This document shows positions 1 to 14,002 of a stretch of DNA of 64,000 bases, piece by piece. The translations under genes were made by a program, and so were the position numbers. Within the stretch, counting starts at the first letter, position 1. The number at the start of each line of letters is the position of its first letter. Below the pieces are notes generated by a model. The model did no database searches. It was given only the letters and a program-made list of their open reading frames with translations, and had not been told where the DNA came from. Where the stretch lies: the NCBI RefSeq assembly GCF_025698545.1, contig NC_068577.1, positions 2,637,501-2,701,500 of the forward strand. Reading direction: 5' to 3'. This DNA is from Gossypium raimondii (taxonomy: Eukaryota; Streptophyta; Magnoliopsida; Malvales; Malvaceae).

Positions 1-683
1 TCTGATTGATCCAATTGTTGGTTTTTTTAGTTTGGATTGTTTATTGGTTTCTCTTCTTGATGTATATAAAACTTATTTAATTATTCTTGTAATTTTACTC
101 TTGTATGTTAATGTGTCATTTGTCTTCATCTTTTAGAAGAAAAGATAAATAATATTAAACCTAGTAAGAATTAAATGAAACCCAGCTGGACTCATAAAAT
201 TCATGGATGATCACAATGCAGATATAAATTAACATCTTATGCCATTGTATTTGCTTCTAAATAAAGTAATGTGATACTATTTCCTTTATATTTTTCTGAA
301 CTAAGAACTTTTGCATTTGACATAGAAGTGTTTTCTTCAATAAACATGGATAAAAATATTGTGTAACAAAAAAGAAGTTGAAATATGACTCCATTGGAAT
401 TTTTTCTATCTACACCACTAGATGTGTTTCCATGTTCATTAACATGTGCATGTATGCAAATAGCAAAGCATCAGCTGGAAATGTTAAAGCTGATTTAATT
501 TTCTAGTTTATGAGAACAATACAACTCTTGGTGTAGGATTTATTGTGTAATCCACTCAGTTCATGCTTACGTGTGTTGTTTAGGCGAGCTTAGCATTCTG
601 AATTATGGACTTGTGAAGAGTATATCATTGTCTAATCTTGTACCAAGTTTTCTGTTGTATTTGATTTGAATGTTAATGTGTAG
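1..683 (+). other. Intron of the V-ATPase subunit a gene (upstream exons outside window)
   Basis: No coding exon is visible. The stretch is T-rich and ends in an AG acceptor at 682-683, directly before the first recognisable exon. It is therefore read as the 3' part of an intron at least 683 bases long. The missing N-terminal coding exons should lie before base 1. Confidence 0.6.
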
Positions 684-3600
684 ATGGAGAAAAATGTATT
701 TGTGGTTTTCTACTCTGGAGAAAGGGCAAAAAACAAAATTCTCAAGATATGTGAAGCTTTTGGTGCTAATCGTTATCCTTTTGCTGAGGACCTAGGCAAA
801 CAAGCTCTCATGATTACCGAGGTATGGATTATTATTATTTATTTAAACTATCACTTAGTTGTATTTTCTTAATGGTTTGGCAGACTGCTGCTTGCTTGTA
901 TATTTTTTTTGTTCCTGTAGGACATCCCAGGCTGTCCAGTTCTGTATTAAGTAGAATTTCTGAATATGCCTGTATCCTAAATCTTTTCTTCCACAGACCA
1001 CTCTTTCAATATTACTTCTTGACGAGGAACATCCACTCCTCCCCTCTTGTTCCAATTATTTTGATGCATCATGGGAACTTGAATCTTTTTTTCATTTCAG
1101 GTTTCTGGAAGAATTTCAGAGCTAAAAACCACCATAGATGCTGGATTGCTTCAACGGGACAATCTATTGCGGAATATTGGAGATCAGTTTGAGCAATGGA
1201 ACCTTAAGGTCTGTTTGAACTTTAAATAATGTTACTTGATGGTCATCTTTTATCAGCTTTTTATAGATTATGTAACATATGCTTATATTTTCCTCTTGCA
1301 CATGAGATGCATTGAGGACTGATGTTCTAAATAGTCTAGATTAAGTTCAGTGAGTAAATCATATTTTCTTTAACTCCTGAAGGTGAAAAAGGAGAAATCA
1401 ATCTATCACACTCTGAACATGCTTAGCCTTGACGTAACAAAGAAATGTCTTGTGGCTGAGGGATGGAGTCCCGTTTTTGCCACAAAACAGGTATTAGTTT
1501 TCTGCCACTTGTGCTTTATATTTCAATAGATGTTTCTTTTATATATGTAGTAGATTAATTATGTATAAGTTTGCAATTTTATGGTGCAGATTCAGGAGGC
1601 ACTGCAGAGGGCTGCATTTGATTCCAACTCTCAAGTTGGAGCCATTTTCCAGGTCTTGCATACAAGAGAATCACCACCTACCTACTTCCGCACAAATAAA
1701 TTTACTTCTGCTTTTCAGGAAATTGTTGATGCCTATGGGTAAGTTCACAGTAAGACTGAACTTATATTGTGTTTCAGAGCAAAAAGAAAACCAGATATCC
1801 ATCGTAAATGATGCCCATATGTGCTGAGTCTGTCTATGTGTCTGTTTATCCTAATAGACTTATACATACACTTTTTAGGCATTTTCTTTATATTGATTTG
1901 GCCTTTTATTATCTGCTTATATATAGGATGCATGTCCAAGCTAAATATGAGCATTGATGTCCTTTAAGCTAGGGAATTAGGAGCTTACATTTTATCTGTT
2001 GCTTTCCACTGTAATTCAATGCAATGATATTCGGAAGAGATAAGATTTAGAGTACAGCTTGTTCTTATTAAGGAGATGCTAGTAATGACTTGATTAATAA
2101 ATTATTGATTGCCGATCTGCATATGTCAGAAAATAGATATTATGGCATAAGTGCTCTTCCTATTTCATTCCTGAAGAAGAGAGTGAACAGTATTCTTTTC
2201 TGTGTTATTTGACCTATACTTATACTGTTGTACATGTTATATTCTTGTTATGTATCCAGTTTTTATTTCCTAGTGGTAAATTCACCTTATAATAGGGCTC
2301 CTGCACTGGTTTCCTTTTTGGGAGTATGTGTTTTGTCTGTATGTTCTGCATTAATATCCTTGCTGATTAAATTGCAGGGTGGCAAAGTATCAAGAAGCAA
2401 ATCCCGGTGTATACACTATTGTTACATTCCCTTTTCTTTTTGCTGTCATGTTTGGTGATTGGGGGCATGGAATATGCTTATTACTTGCAACATTATATTT
2501 TATTGTCCGGGAAAAGAAACTTTCTAGTCAGGTAATCTCTTGTGGTACATTAAAGAAAGAAAAAAAAAAAATTTGAGGACACTTACTCCTTCATTCTGTT
2601 TTTCCTTGAAGTTGTAGAAAGAAGAAATATGTTTTTAATTGTACCTCCGTAAGATAATGACTTGGAAAGCCCTTTGTCCCATTGAATTTGGACAAAATAG
2701 TTTCAAGTTTAATCTTCCGCTTTGAGACTTGTTTTACGTTTTGTTTGTGTAAGAGTTCTGTATATTAGCCTCCTTTTTACTTGCTATGTAACTGCTACTA
2801 ATTTCTCAGTCTCATCAATGATTAAATGCTGAATCTACAAGATTTCTATACGATTTAGTTGGGCTACAAATGTCATTAACCATCTCTTAATTTCATCTTA
2901 AATTTGCTAATATGGTAAATAAACACGACATGGGATTATACTGCATGAACTTTTTTGCTTTATTTTGTTAACAACAGAGATTGGTAAGGGTCACATTGAT
3001 GTGTACCGTGAACATCATCATGTCATAGAATTTGTGGTAACATGACCTTGCCTTGTCTGAGCTTTTGGTTTGAAGGGTTACTTCCAAGATAGAAGGACCT
3101 GTTAGTTTTCCTAGTTTGTGATTGTTATCTTTATTGGTCTATTGTCTCTGTGGGTGGAACCTAAGTGAATTATAATTCTTGGAATCTGCAGAAGCTTGGA
3201 GATATCACCGAAATGACTTTTGGTGGTCGTTATGTGATTATGATGATGTCACTCTTCTCTATTTATACTGGTTTGGTCTATAATGAGTTCTTCTCTGTGC
3301 CCTTTGAATTATTTGGTCGCTCAGCTTATGCTTGCCGCGATCTCTCTTGCCGGTATTTCACTTACACTTCTGATGATACCAAATGTTTTAGAAGCCTCCT
3401 ATTGTGGTATAAGTCCTTTGTAACAGCTTTTTGACTGCTTTTTATCCAGAGATGCGACTACTGTTGGTTTGATTAAGGTTCGCGACACTTACCCCTTTGG
3501 AGTGGATCCTGCATGGCATGGTAGCCGTAGTGAGCTGCCATTCCTGAACTCTCTGAAGATGAAAATGTCAATCCTTCTTGGGGTGGCTCAGATGAACCTT

Positions 3601-5473
3601 GGAATTATTTTGAGTTACTTCAATGCAATATTCTTTCGTAATAGTCTGAACGTCTGGTAAGACTGATATGCCAATCAAGATCTTAGCTTTTCCATTTTCT
3701 AGGGGTTTTGACTTGACTGCTAACTGAAAGCTTGTCTTTGCTTATGTGTTACTCAGGTTCCAATTTATTCCCCAGATGATATTTCTGAACAGTCTGTTTG
3801 GCTATCTATCATTCCTTATCATTGTGAAATGGTCCACTGGTTCACAAGCTGATTTGTACCACATATTGATATACATGTTCCTGAGTCCTACTGATGAACT
3901 GGGTGAAAATCAGCTTTTTCCTGGCCAAAAGATAACTCAGGTTATTTCTCGTACTCTAATATATATATATATATATATATATCATTCATTGCAGGGATTT
4001 TCATCTAACTTGATATTCTTGTGCATTTCTTTCCAGCAAGTGCTGTTATTACTTGCCCTGGTGTCTGTGCCATGGATGCTATTACCGAAGCCTTTTCTTC
4101 TAAAGAGACAACACGAAAATGTATTTATGCTCAACTTTCTCGATTTCTTGTTGAACATATTTTAAGTTTTATTTTCATCCTTGTCCCATCACTTATTATA
4201 TGCACCTTTTTGTCAGAGGCACCAAGGCCAATCCTACGCACCACTTGAAAGCACAGATGAAACTCTCCTTTCAGTGGCAAATCATGATTCCCATGGTCAT
4301 GACCATGAGGAATTTGAGTTTAGTGAAGTCTTTGTGCATCAACTGATCCATACCATAGAGTTTGTGCTTGGTGCAGTTTCAAATACAGCTTCATACCTTC
4401 GTTTATGGGCCCTCAGGTATGTCATTAGTAACTTAATTGATGCTGAGACTTCACTTGGTTTTGCTTGAAGTAACACCATCTCTAAATTTTACTTTCTGCT
4501 TTGAGTTTCAAAAAGATCTCATCTTTTGATGAGTCTCGTTTTGTCAATTCTGATTCAAATCTGAAAATCTGACTTGATCAATTTGAACCAAACCCAACAT
4601 AATCTGAGTTTACCATAGAAGTCAACAATCCAAATCCGTCAGACACGAATCCGAATTAATCCAAACCTGAAATGATGTGAACCTAAAGTTACCATAGCTT
4701 AGAATGATCCAGATTTGTAATGACCCAACCCGAAAAAACCGAGCCTCAAACATGAATTACCTGAACCCAGAACAACCTGAATTTGAAATGGCCCAAATCC
4801 AAAATGCTCTGAACTTGAAATTGACCCAAACCTGAATGACCCGGAGTCAAAATTGACCCAAACTGGAGTGACCCAGATCAAAACTTAACCCATCCTGCTC
4901 GATTGACAGGTTTAGTGTGTTCTACAATTGTTTTTATTTTTATTTTTTATTTTATCAATGTTGTCTGATTTAAGTAAAGCCTAACTGCAAACTGCACCAT
5001 GTTTGTTCATTCTTTTTGCAGTCTTGCTCACTCAGAGTTGTCAGTTGTGTTCTACGAGAAGGTTCTTCTTCTTGCTTGGGGGTACGTCTTGCACATTTTC
5101 CATGCTTACGAATTCAACCCAGATACATATATAGGCACTTTGTATCTTATGATATCATATTGCTCTTATGATTCCATCCATTTCTTCTTTTACATTTTCT
5201 AAGTGTTCTCCGAGTCTATAGATCTAAAGGCATATGCATGATGATATTGCCATTTTTGCTTGCTGCAGGTATAACAATATAATCATCCTCATTGTCGGCA
5301 TAATCGTCTTTATTTTCGCAACTGTCGGTGTGTTGCTAATTATGGAGACCCTCAGTGCTTTCCTACATGCTTTGCGACTTCACTGGGTTGAATTCCAGAA
5401 CAAATTCTACGAGGGAGACGGTTACAAGTTCTATCCATTTTCATTCGCATTACTCGATGATGAGGATGATTGA
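684..5473 (+). CDS. VHA-a: V-type proton ATPase subunit a (VHA-a), 3' part of gene, 12 exons
   Basis: Membrane subunit a of the V-ATPase Vo sector, which forms the proton half-channels against the c-ring and acidifies vacuole or trans-Golgi compartments. Exons: 684-821, 1101-1208, 1383-1490, 1590-1738, 2378-2531, 3192-3352, 3450-3656, 3757-3940, 4037-4120, 4217-4416, 5022-5081 and 5269-5473. All junctions are GT-AG and phases match, giving 585 residues and a TGA stop. Plant homologues have about 820 residues, so roughly 235 N-terminal residues lie upstream of the window. Visible landmarks are the exon starting [14 protein letters not shown] with membrane segments, the GHDHEEFEF acidic/His loop, and YLRLWALS-LAHSEL, which carries the arginine essential for proton transfer and is split by the 4417-5021 intron. 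The C-terminus FYEGDGYKF...DDEDD is typical of the tonoplast-type VHA-a2/a3 group. An AATAAA at about 5688 could serve as poly(A) signal. The family call is very secure; the a2/a3 subgroup is less so. Confidence 0.95.
3959..3982. repeat. (AT)n microsatellite in VHA-a intron
   Basis: About 12 AT units lie in the intron between the exons ending at 3940 and starting at 4037. A length-variable simple repeat with no coding effect. Confidence 0.9.
4555..4890. repeat. Degenerate short tandem repeat in VHA-a intron
   Basis: The 605-base intron 4417-5021 contains a run of loosely repeated units of about 16-20 bases resembling GACCCAAACCTGAA, with CCGAA/CCTGAA/GACCC cores recurring across some 330 bases. 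The units are too diverged for a strict period. A similar flavour (GGGTTTGCGGGTTGAG) appears in the cysteine protease intron at about 7165-7350, which suggests a shared dispersed repeat. Confidence 0.6.
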
Positions 5474-6836
5474 TGCGATGCACCGAATCGAATACAAAAG
5501 AATGTATGTTGAAAGGACTTGAGCGTGGATAGGTAAGAAGTTATGTTGATTTTTTCATTTAAACATGACGAAAATTGGGGATATAGATTACCCTATATAG
5601 TTGGAGTTGAGGAGGTTTTTATTAAAGCCGCCTAAGGACACGCTGCTTCTTTACCCCTCCAGTTGATAAATAGTTTGTTATTGGAAGCAATAAATGGCCT
5701 ACTGCATGGGCTGGTATTTATATGTGGTATTCAGCTATGTATGAAATATACTTGATTTAATTTATTTTTCTATTTAAATTTTATGAAAATTTCTAGTTGC
5801 TCTGGTTGTATCAACTAGGTATCATGTCTTTATGGCAAATGATATTTTATGGAAAATATAGTATATGAATTTTTTAAAAATATAGATAAATTTGAAAATA
5901 AAAGCGAGGATGAATTTCAAAATTATACATAAATTTTGGTTTAATGTATAATTTTATACTCATTTTGATTTGATTTGATTTAATTCTCATAAATTAATAA
6001 CACAATTATTAATGACATTATTTTATGTTTATATTGTACACAAATAATTATATTTATCTAAATCTAAAATAAATGATTGTATTTATTTCTTTAAATATGT
6101 ATGATTGAATCAAAATTAAAATTTCATATATAAATGTGAACCGCAGTTAAACTTCCATATGTATAATTGCACTAAAGTTTATGTATTAACTTATATATTG
6201 AATTAAAATTCATGTATAGTTTTGAAATTTGTCCCTATTACAAAAGTTAACATGTTCAAATCTGTCAATGATGTCTTTGGTAAAGTTAACAAAGGTGTGA
6301 AGGTTTGAATCATGAGTATCTAGGTTCAAGACTCAACATGAATAACTTTATGCGTGTGATTTCAAGGTCAGTTTTAGTCTATATTGTACTGTTACTATGT
6401 GTGGATTTAAGTTCCAATAGTAAATATATTGTTTCAATTTTTAATCTGTTTGTATTGTAATTATTTGATTTTACATTTTATTCCATTTGTTAGTCCATCT
6501 ATATTACAACATTACAACAGTTCAATTCTACATTTTGGGACTGTTCAGACGGATTTTTATTTGCACTTTAATTGTACTTGTAACCTATAAAAATAATTTT
6601 AGTTACAGTAGTCGAGTTTAAGTTGGGGATTGCAGTAGCCATGAGTATTAATTAACAAGAGGCAAAGGAACATCTCGAGTTCCATTTCAGGGAGACGAAT
6701 GAGGGGGAATAAAAGCTAAGAATTTCATAAAAAAAGGTGTAAACCCGATTGAGAAACATAATGAACCCAAATTAATTGTAACGAGATACATATATACAAA
6801 GCAACTGTTCGTAAAAGAAGAGCTCTGCTCCCAACC
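5474..6836. other. Intergenic, convergent 3' ends
   Basis: Lies between the stop codons of VHA-a (+) and the RD19-like protease (-), so it holds both 3' untranslated regions. Beyond the possible AATAAA near 5688 it is AT-rich and I see no gene or well-defined element. Confidence 0.6.
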
Positions 6837-8682
<1,846 letters not shown>

Positions 8683-8742
8683 TTTTTTTTTTTGGAAAAA
8701 AAAAAGTGAAAGTTGCAGAGGAAACGGGAAACGAAGGCGCGT

Positions 8743-8750
8743 TATTTAAA
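8743..8750 (-). promoter_or_regulatory. Probable TATA box of the RD19-like gene
   Basis: On the minus strand TTTAAATA lies about 61 bases upstream of the ATG at 8682. This would place transcription start roughly 30 bases before the start codon. Position and sequence fit a plant TATA element; no transcript evidence. Confidence 0.45.
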
Positions 8751-8759
8751 GGCACCATT

Positions 8760-9175
8760 CATGGCCGGTGGGGTACTTTAAATTTTCAAAGCTAACAGTC
8801 ATGAGGATATTTTGGGGATTTTGAAAGTTTTAATTATCAATTTTAATCCTTCAACTATGTTAAAATTTAATATTTAATACCTCTACTTTAAATAATTTAG
8901 TATGCAAATTGATTACTAGAATTAGCAGCCAATGTTATTAAGGCTGCGCAGAAAATTCGATAAAACTAAAAATTGTTGCTTTTGATTTCGATTTGGTTCA
9001 ATTTTTATTATGTTAGGTGGGGTTTTATTGGAATTAACTGACTACTTAAATTTGAGTTTTACAATATACGATTGAAATATTTAGGTCTCTAGTTTCAACA
9101 TGGACGTATAATGTATAGGTTTTAACTAGATTACTTTTAGTTTTGTTTTGATTTGTATTAATTTAATTTTATGGT
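8760..9175. other. Intergenic AT-rich DNA
   Basis: Upstream of the RD19-like gene. No open frame with recognisable coding character and no clear repeat structure. Confidence 0.5.
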
Positions 9176-9640
9176 ATAATGACTTAATTAACCTTCTAAT
9201 TTTATAAAAAAATTATTTTAGCCATTTATTTAAATTTTCATTTTTTAGCCTTTAAATTTACGTTTTTTTGTCAAATCACCCAAAAATGGATGAAAAATTA
9301 ATGTCTTTCAGCTCTGCTGATGTGGCATATATGTAGATGACACGTCAACATTTAATTAATTTTTTCAAATTTTAAAAATATTTTTAAAGATAAAAAATAA
9401 TTTAAAAAGTATAAAAATTGTAATTTTTTTAATATTTTAAATTTAAAAAATTAATTAATTGCTGACATGTCGCCCGGCCCATGAGCACCTCTAATGTCAC
9501 GTAAACAAAGTTTATTTTTTCATCTATTTTGAGGTGATCAGACAAAAAAATAAAAGTTCAAAGGTAAAAGAGGTGAAAAATTAAATAGAGTTAAAATAAC
9601 TTTTTTTAAAGTTAGAGGATCAAAAAAGTCATTATGCGTA
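9176..9640. mobile_element. Foldback/MITE-like element, about 465 bp
   Basis: The two ends are long imperfect inverted repeats of about 120 bases. The left arm begins ATAATGACTTAATTAACC and runs through GTCAAATCACCCAAAAATGGATG. Read in reverse complement, the right arm begins ATAATGACTTTTTTGATCC and runs through GTCTGATCACCTCAAAATAGATG. The centre is AT-rich with no coding potential. A target-site duplication was not clear by eye. Confidence 0.55.
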
Positions 9641-10264
9641 ATTCTATAATCAGTTGTTTGAATTCTATTTGTAATAATAACCCTTTCAAAAAAATATTTG
9701 TTTGTTCTCATAACGTAAGAATATTATTAAAAATTTTCAAAAACCAATTCAAATGACGGGATTAGAACAGATCCCCTTATTTTATTACTATATTTATAAA
9801 TGATGAGATTCGAGTCACACAAACTCTAACACCAATAATAAATTTACATACTAGTTTAATGCTAGAGTTCGTTGATCATCATTTTAGTGACATATATCAG
9901 TATAAAAGAATGGTTAAATTAAGTCAAATTAAAGTAAAAAGGATGAAATCCTAAATTGGGGTATAGCAGAAGGACTAAAACCAGGATTAAAGCATGATAA
10001 AAAGATTGCTTAAGAGTGAGGGAAATAAAAGGCAGGGGTAGAAGACACGTGGAAGAGTGGAGTGTTAGAGGTTGAATGGCAGTTGCTTTTGGGGTTTCGG
10101 GCTGTTCTTTTAACAAGAGATTAGATTCCATGAAAATAGCGAACAAGTTGGGTTTGTTGGATTTGGATTACCTTTGACGATTGTTTTCGGTTTCATCTTC
10201 TTTGTTTGCTCGTCGAAGATGCCCTGTAATAACTCTTTATGAGAATTTATTTTATCAAACTTTC
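9641..10264. other. Intergenic, no gene recognised
   Basis: AT-rich. A 75-codon minus-strand open frame at 9919-10146 shows no recognisable domain and is probably chance. Confidence 0.45.
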
Positions 10265-10600
10265 CGCCATTGATATTTTAGTAATTTTTTTCATTTCGTT
10301 AACATATAATTTTTGTAATTTTTTTTATCTTAAATACTGAGCTTCAAACCTTGAACCTTAATTTTAAATCCCGAGCTTCGAATCTTAATCTCGAATCTTG
10401 AACCTTAATGTTAAATCTCAAACCCCAAACCCCAAATCAAGTTTAAAATTCAGGTTTGAATTTGAAGTTTAGATTCAGAGATTCGAGATTCAGGGGGTCA
10501 GGGTTAAGATTTAAGGTTCTAAATTTAGATTTTAAACTTCAAAATAAAAAATTATTAAAATTATATGTCTATAACATAAACAAATTATTAAATAATTAAA
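10265..10600. mobile_element. Foldback MITE, copy 1
   Basis: Terminal inverted repeats of about 50 bases (left GATATTTTAGTAATTTTTTTC... ACATATAATTTT; right is its approximate complement) enclose a palindromic middle of repeated CTTGAACCTTAA / TTAAGGTTC words. A clearly related element lies at 12835-13168, so this is a dispersed family rather than a chance palindrome. Confidence 0.6.
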
Positions 10601-10779
10601 AATAAACTATTAATAATGTGTTTAGAAGAGTAAATAAAATAATTTCTCCACTTTTAGTTATAAAGGTGTAATGTAACAGTTTTGTTTGCCTCAGCAATTT
10701 CGTAGATGTTGGATTTGCTTTTAGGATTACACCCAAAATTGACAATTGGGTAGACGGATTTTTGGAATTTAGTTTGATT

Positions 10780-11235
10780 TTTATATTTTATAAAATTAAA
10801 AAATAATTTAATTAGATAATATTACTAAAATCTTGTCTTTAAATCAAAATCGATATAACGATTTATATAGTATAAATTAATAAAATCAACGGTTCAAGAT
10901 TACGTACCAACAATTTGATTAAATTTTCGGTTTTAGTCAAGTATGAACATTAAATGCCAATAAATTAAAATAGAGAGATTAATTTCTTAATTCTCATAAA
11001 AATAGAAGGACGAAATTCATAATTAAACCTAGCTTAAAATTAAATGTATTTTTCAAAATATATTTAAAAATTAATATTTTATTTTATTTATTTAATAAAG
11101 AATCCCTTTCAATGATGTAAAACGAAATCATTTTTTTCAATACCAACAACCTAGACAAGATATAAACTACAAGTCTAAATTAATGTTCTTTTCTTGTTTT
11201 TCCAAAGAAGAAACTCTTATGTTAGACTTGGAACA
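10780..11235. repeat. Local duplicate of the sequence flanking the CACTA insertion
   Basis: This stretch aligns with 13310-13378 (left flank of CACTA A) joined to 28960-29300 (right flank). Shared landmarks in the same order are AATTTAATTAGATAATATT, AATCTTGTC, GACGGTTCAA/CAACGGTTCAA, TAATTCTCATAAAA/TTTTCATAAAAT and CTTGTTTTTC-AAAGAAGAAACTCTTAT. It acts as a paralogous copy of the empty target site. Confidence 0.6.
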
Positions 11236-11633
11236 TAAGTGAGTTGTAACTCTCTTTATAATTAAATGTGTTGGATAATAAGCTACTGGAAAATAAATAA
11301 AGAATTTAGAAATAAAAAATTTACTGCGTTGTGGTAAATCTTTTATTTTAGAAACAAATTCACTTTTATTGGTATAATTGTGTAGTGGACGTCGTCCCCT
11401 AAGTTTAACATAGTGTTTCAATATTCGTACATTTGAATAAAGAAGATGAAACTCCATTGGTGCTGCTCTTTTAAGGGAAATCACAGTAAGATCAATTCCC
11501 AAGAAAGTTTGGAGGAGTTACAGTCGGTCCCGCTTAAAACTTAAATTCCCAGATAGAATTTTTGACTTCAATTTCTCAAAAAGATCAATTCTTTTGATTG
11601 TATGATATACTTCCCTGAAAAATATTGGCGCAC

Positions 11634-11671
11634 ATATAAACGAGGTGCTCTACCAATTGAGCTGTAGCCCT
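11634..11671 (-). pseudogene. trnV-UAC: trnV-UAC 5' exon remnant (plastid origin)
   Basis: The minus strand reads AGGGCTACAGCTCAATTGG then TAGAGCACCTCGTTTATAT, close to the 5' half of plastid tRNA-Val(UAC). It is followed by GTGCGCC, a group II intron 5' boundary, as expected for this intron-containing gene. No matching 3' exon was found, so no tRNA can be made. Confidence 0.65.
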
Positions 11672-11868
11672 TGTATTTGTGATACATATTTTATCATATT
11701 ATGTAGATAATTTCTTGTCAAGATGAATATTACATGATCCAACATCATAATCATACCCATTTGGTCCGTGTGATTGGTATTGCTTAGAAGTAATATTAAA
11801 TTTATAATCCATTGATGTAATAGGTCCCTTTTTTTTTTTCTCTTTATGATGCCTTATGATAATAAATG

Positions 11869-11941
11869 ACATACTTAACTCAGCGGCTACAGTATTGCTT
11901 TCATACGGTTGAAGTCATTTGTTCAAATCCAATAGTAGGTA
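11869..11941 (+). tRNA. trnM-CAU: Plastid-derived elongator tRNA-Met(CAU), probably non-functional
   Basis: 73 bases with TACTTAACTCAGCGG, the anticodon loop TTTCATACGG and the T-arm GTTCAAATCCAATAGTAGGTA, very close to plastid trnM-CAU. Several substitutions (for example GGCTACAG in place of the usual GGTTAGAG) weaken the D stem. It is followed by a hairpin (TTAGATACC...GGTGTCTAA, 11949-11975), as in the plastid trnM-atpE spacer. Confidence 0.7.
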
Positions 11942-12060
11942 GAACTTATTAGATACCCTCGATCCCGGTGTCTAATAAATTTTTCTACTCACCTTCTTTT
12001 ATTGATTTTCTATCTTTTTCACCCTATTCTATTTCCGTTTTCAATTTTCAAAATTCTAAA

Positions 12061-12834
12061 GTGATTTAAGAGAAAAAAAAAACAATAGAATTTAAGGGAA
12101 ACCCTATCCCACCATTTCCGTGCTCAACAAGAAAAAATATATTTATGTTCTAGATTTTTAAAGAAATACATGTAGTACATGAACCAAATGGACAACATAC
12201 ACATATGATAGGTCTATAACCCAATTACTCGATGAAAACAAAAAGTAAAGCTATATAAAAATCCTTTTAATAACTTGTGCTTAACCGATGTGAGATATAG
12301 CCATTAACAACACCCCTCTCCATTACCTACAAAGTGCACTATATCATCATTATCCTCTTGTAAGTATCGAAGAATGTTGTATAGTGTTTGGTGCCACAAT
12401 TTACCGTTATTTTACAGGATGCTCGACATTTCGACCCCAAGAAACAAAAACATCCGACTCAGCCTCCCCTAAGAAAAAAAAATGTGAATATAGAAGCATA
12501 ATGTATTCATCCATTACACTTATGAAAATTGATGCATAAAGTCTTGTACATCTGAGTATATTAATTAAGGATTTTGAGCCTAAAAGGTAGATTATCAAAT
12601 GTAGCAAAAGAATGATTCATCCTTCTTATTTATTTGATATTATTATAATATTTTGTCACGATAGATCTTAATTTTTATTTTATAAATAATTAGTTAGATA
12701 TAGTCATAAATTAAAACCCATTTAAATTGTTTGTTACCTTCAGCTTTACAACAGTTGTTACATGTGTCAAGCCTTATAGGAACACACAGAAAGTATTGTA
12801 TGAAATAGAGATATCACGTCATCTTATATTTTTT
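12061..12834. other. Intergenic, no gene recognised
   Basis: AT-rich; a 66-codon minus-strand open frame at 12407-12607 shows no recognisable domain. Confidence 0.45.
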
Positions 12835-13168
12835 TAATCACTTAACGATATTTCAGTAATTTTTTTCATGTCGTTGATACATAATTTTGGTAATTTTTTA
12901 ACCTGAACCTTGAAACCTAATTTCGAAATCTCGAATCCGAAACTCTAAACCTTGAACCTCGAACCCTAAACTTGGTCTCTTGATTCAGAGTTTAGAGTTT
13001 AAGGTTTTAACTTCTAGGTTTAGGATTTGGGGTTTGGGATTTTGGATTTGAGTTCATGTTTCAAGGTTTGGGTTTGGGACTCATGTTTCAAAGTTCAGGT
13101 TGAAAAAATTATCAAAATTATGTATCAATGATATAGAAAAAATTACTGAAATGTCATTAAATAATTGG
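12835..13168. mobile_element. Foldback MITE, copy 2
   Basis: Terminal inverted repeats of about 55 bases. Left: CACTTAACGATATTTCAGTAA... TACATAATTTTGGTAATTTTTT. Right, in complement: TATTTAATGACATTTCAGTAA... TACATAATTTTGATAATTTTTT. The middle is rich in ACCTTGAACC / GGTTTGGG words as in copy 1 (10265-10600). No open frame. Confidence 0.65.
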
Positions 13169-13378
13169 AAAGGGATACAGGATGACGTTGCGACCCTGTT
13201 TCATACAATCTTTTCTTTAAGAACACAAAAACAAAGCAATTGGTAAATGAGGATCTGTGAAATTCATGATATAATATAACATATATACTTTAAAATAATT
13301 AGGATTAAGAACAAATTAAAAAAATAATAATTTAATTAGATAATATTGTTCAATCTTGTCGTCAAACCATTAAAACAG

Positions 13379-13790
13379 CACTACACCAGAACAGGTTTTT
13401 AGCGGCGTTTTTTTAGGCTTTTAGCGGCGCTTTTTAACGCCACTAAAGGCATTTGCGGCGCTTGAAGAAGCGCCACAAAAAATGCCGCTAACGACAACGT
13501 CGCTAACTTTTTGGCTTACTGAAAAAAACGCTAAAGAACATGTTCTTTAGCGGCGCTAAAAAATAAACGCTAAAGATCATGTTCTTTAGCGCTTAGAAAA
13601 ACGCCGCTAAAGATCATATTCTTTAGCGGCGCTTAGGAAGAAAACGCCGCTAAAGATCATGTTCTTTAGCGGCGCTTGGGAAGAAAACGCCGCTAAAAGT
13701 AGTGTTCTTTAGCGGCGCTTATTTCACAAACGCCACTATTTGATATGACTTTTAGCGGCGCTTTTTTAAAAAACGCCACTAATTTTGGGA
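13379..13790 (-). repeat. Subterminal repeat array, 3' end of CACTA A
   Basis: Roughly a dozen copies of TTTAGCGGCG or its complement CGCCGCTAAA, often paired as short hairpins with a TTTTT/AAAAA centre. In En/Spm elements such motifs bind the TNPA-type protein; that role here is inferred from the family. Confidence 0.85.
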
Positions 13791-14002
13791 TTTTTTTAAA
13801 ATAAAATTTTCCGTTTTTTTCAGCCTTCTTGCAACAACAAATCAAAAGCAACCAGATCTAAAGCAACCAAAAACAATAAATTTATATAATATTTCAAATT
13901 AAATGACAAATAATATTAATTGATATAAATAAAAGTGAATTCATACTTTTCTTTACAAAAACGTTAAAAGTTAAAATGATAAAAATATTTATGCAATATA
14001 CA

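Larger units (their letters stand above)
11480..12060. other. Plastid DNA insertion in nuclear DNA (NUPT), degraded
   Basis: Contains the trnV-UAC 5' exon (minus) and trnM-CAU (plus), head to head about 197 bases apart. This is their arrangement in the plastid ndhC-trnV-trnM-atpE region. Point changes in the trnM copy, the absence of a trnV 3' exon and the nuclear repeats around it indicate an old nuclear insertion. The segment may extend left toward 11240 if 11240-11630 is remnant trnV intron; a plastome alignment would settle the borders. Confidence 0.65.

Noticed and set aside
11167-11502. 111-codon minus-strand frame as a protein gene
   Set aside because: No recognised domain; it overlaps a duplicated nuclear repeat and possible plastid intron DNA.
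13379-13790. CRISPR-like regular repeats
   Set aside because: Repeats are short, palindromic, in both orientations and irregularly spaced in a plant transposon end; not a CRISPR array.
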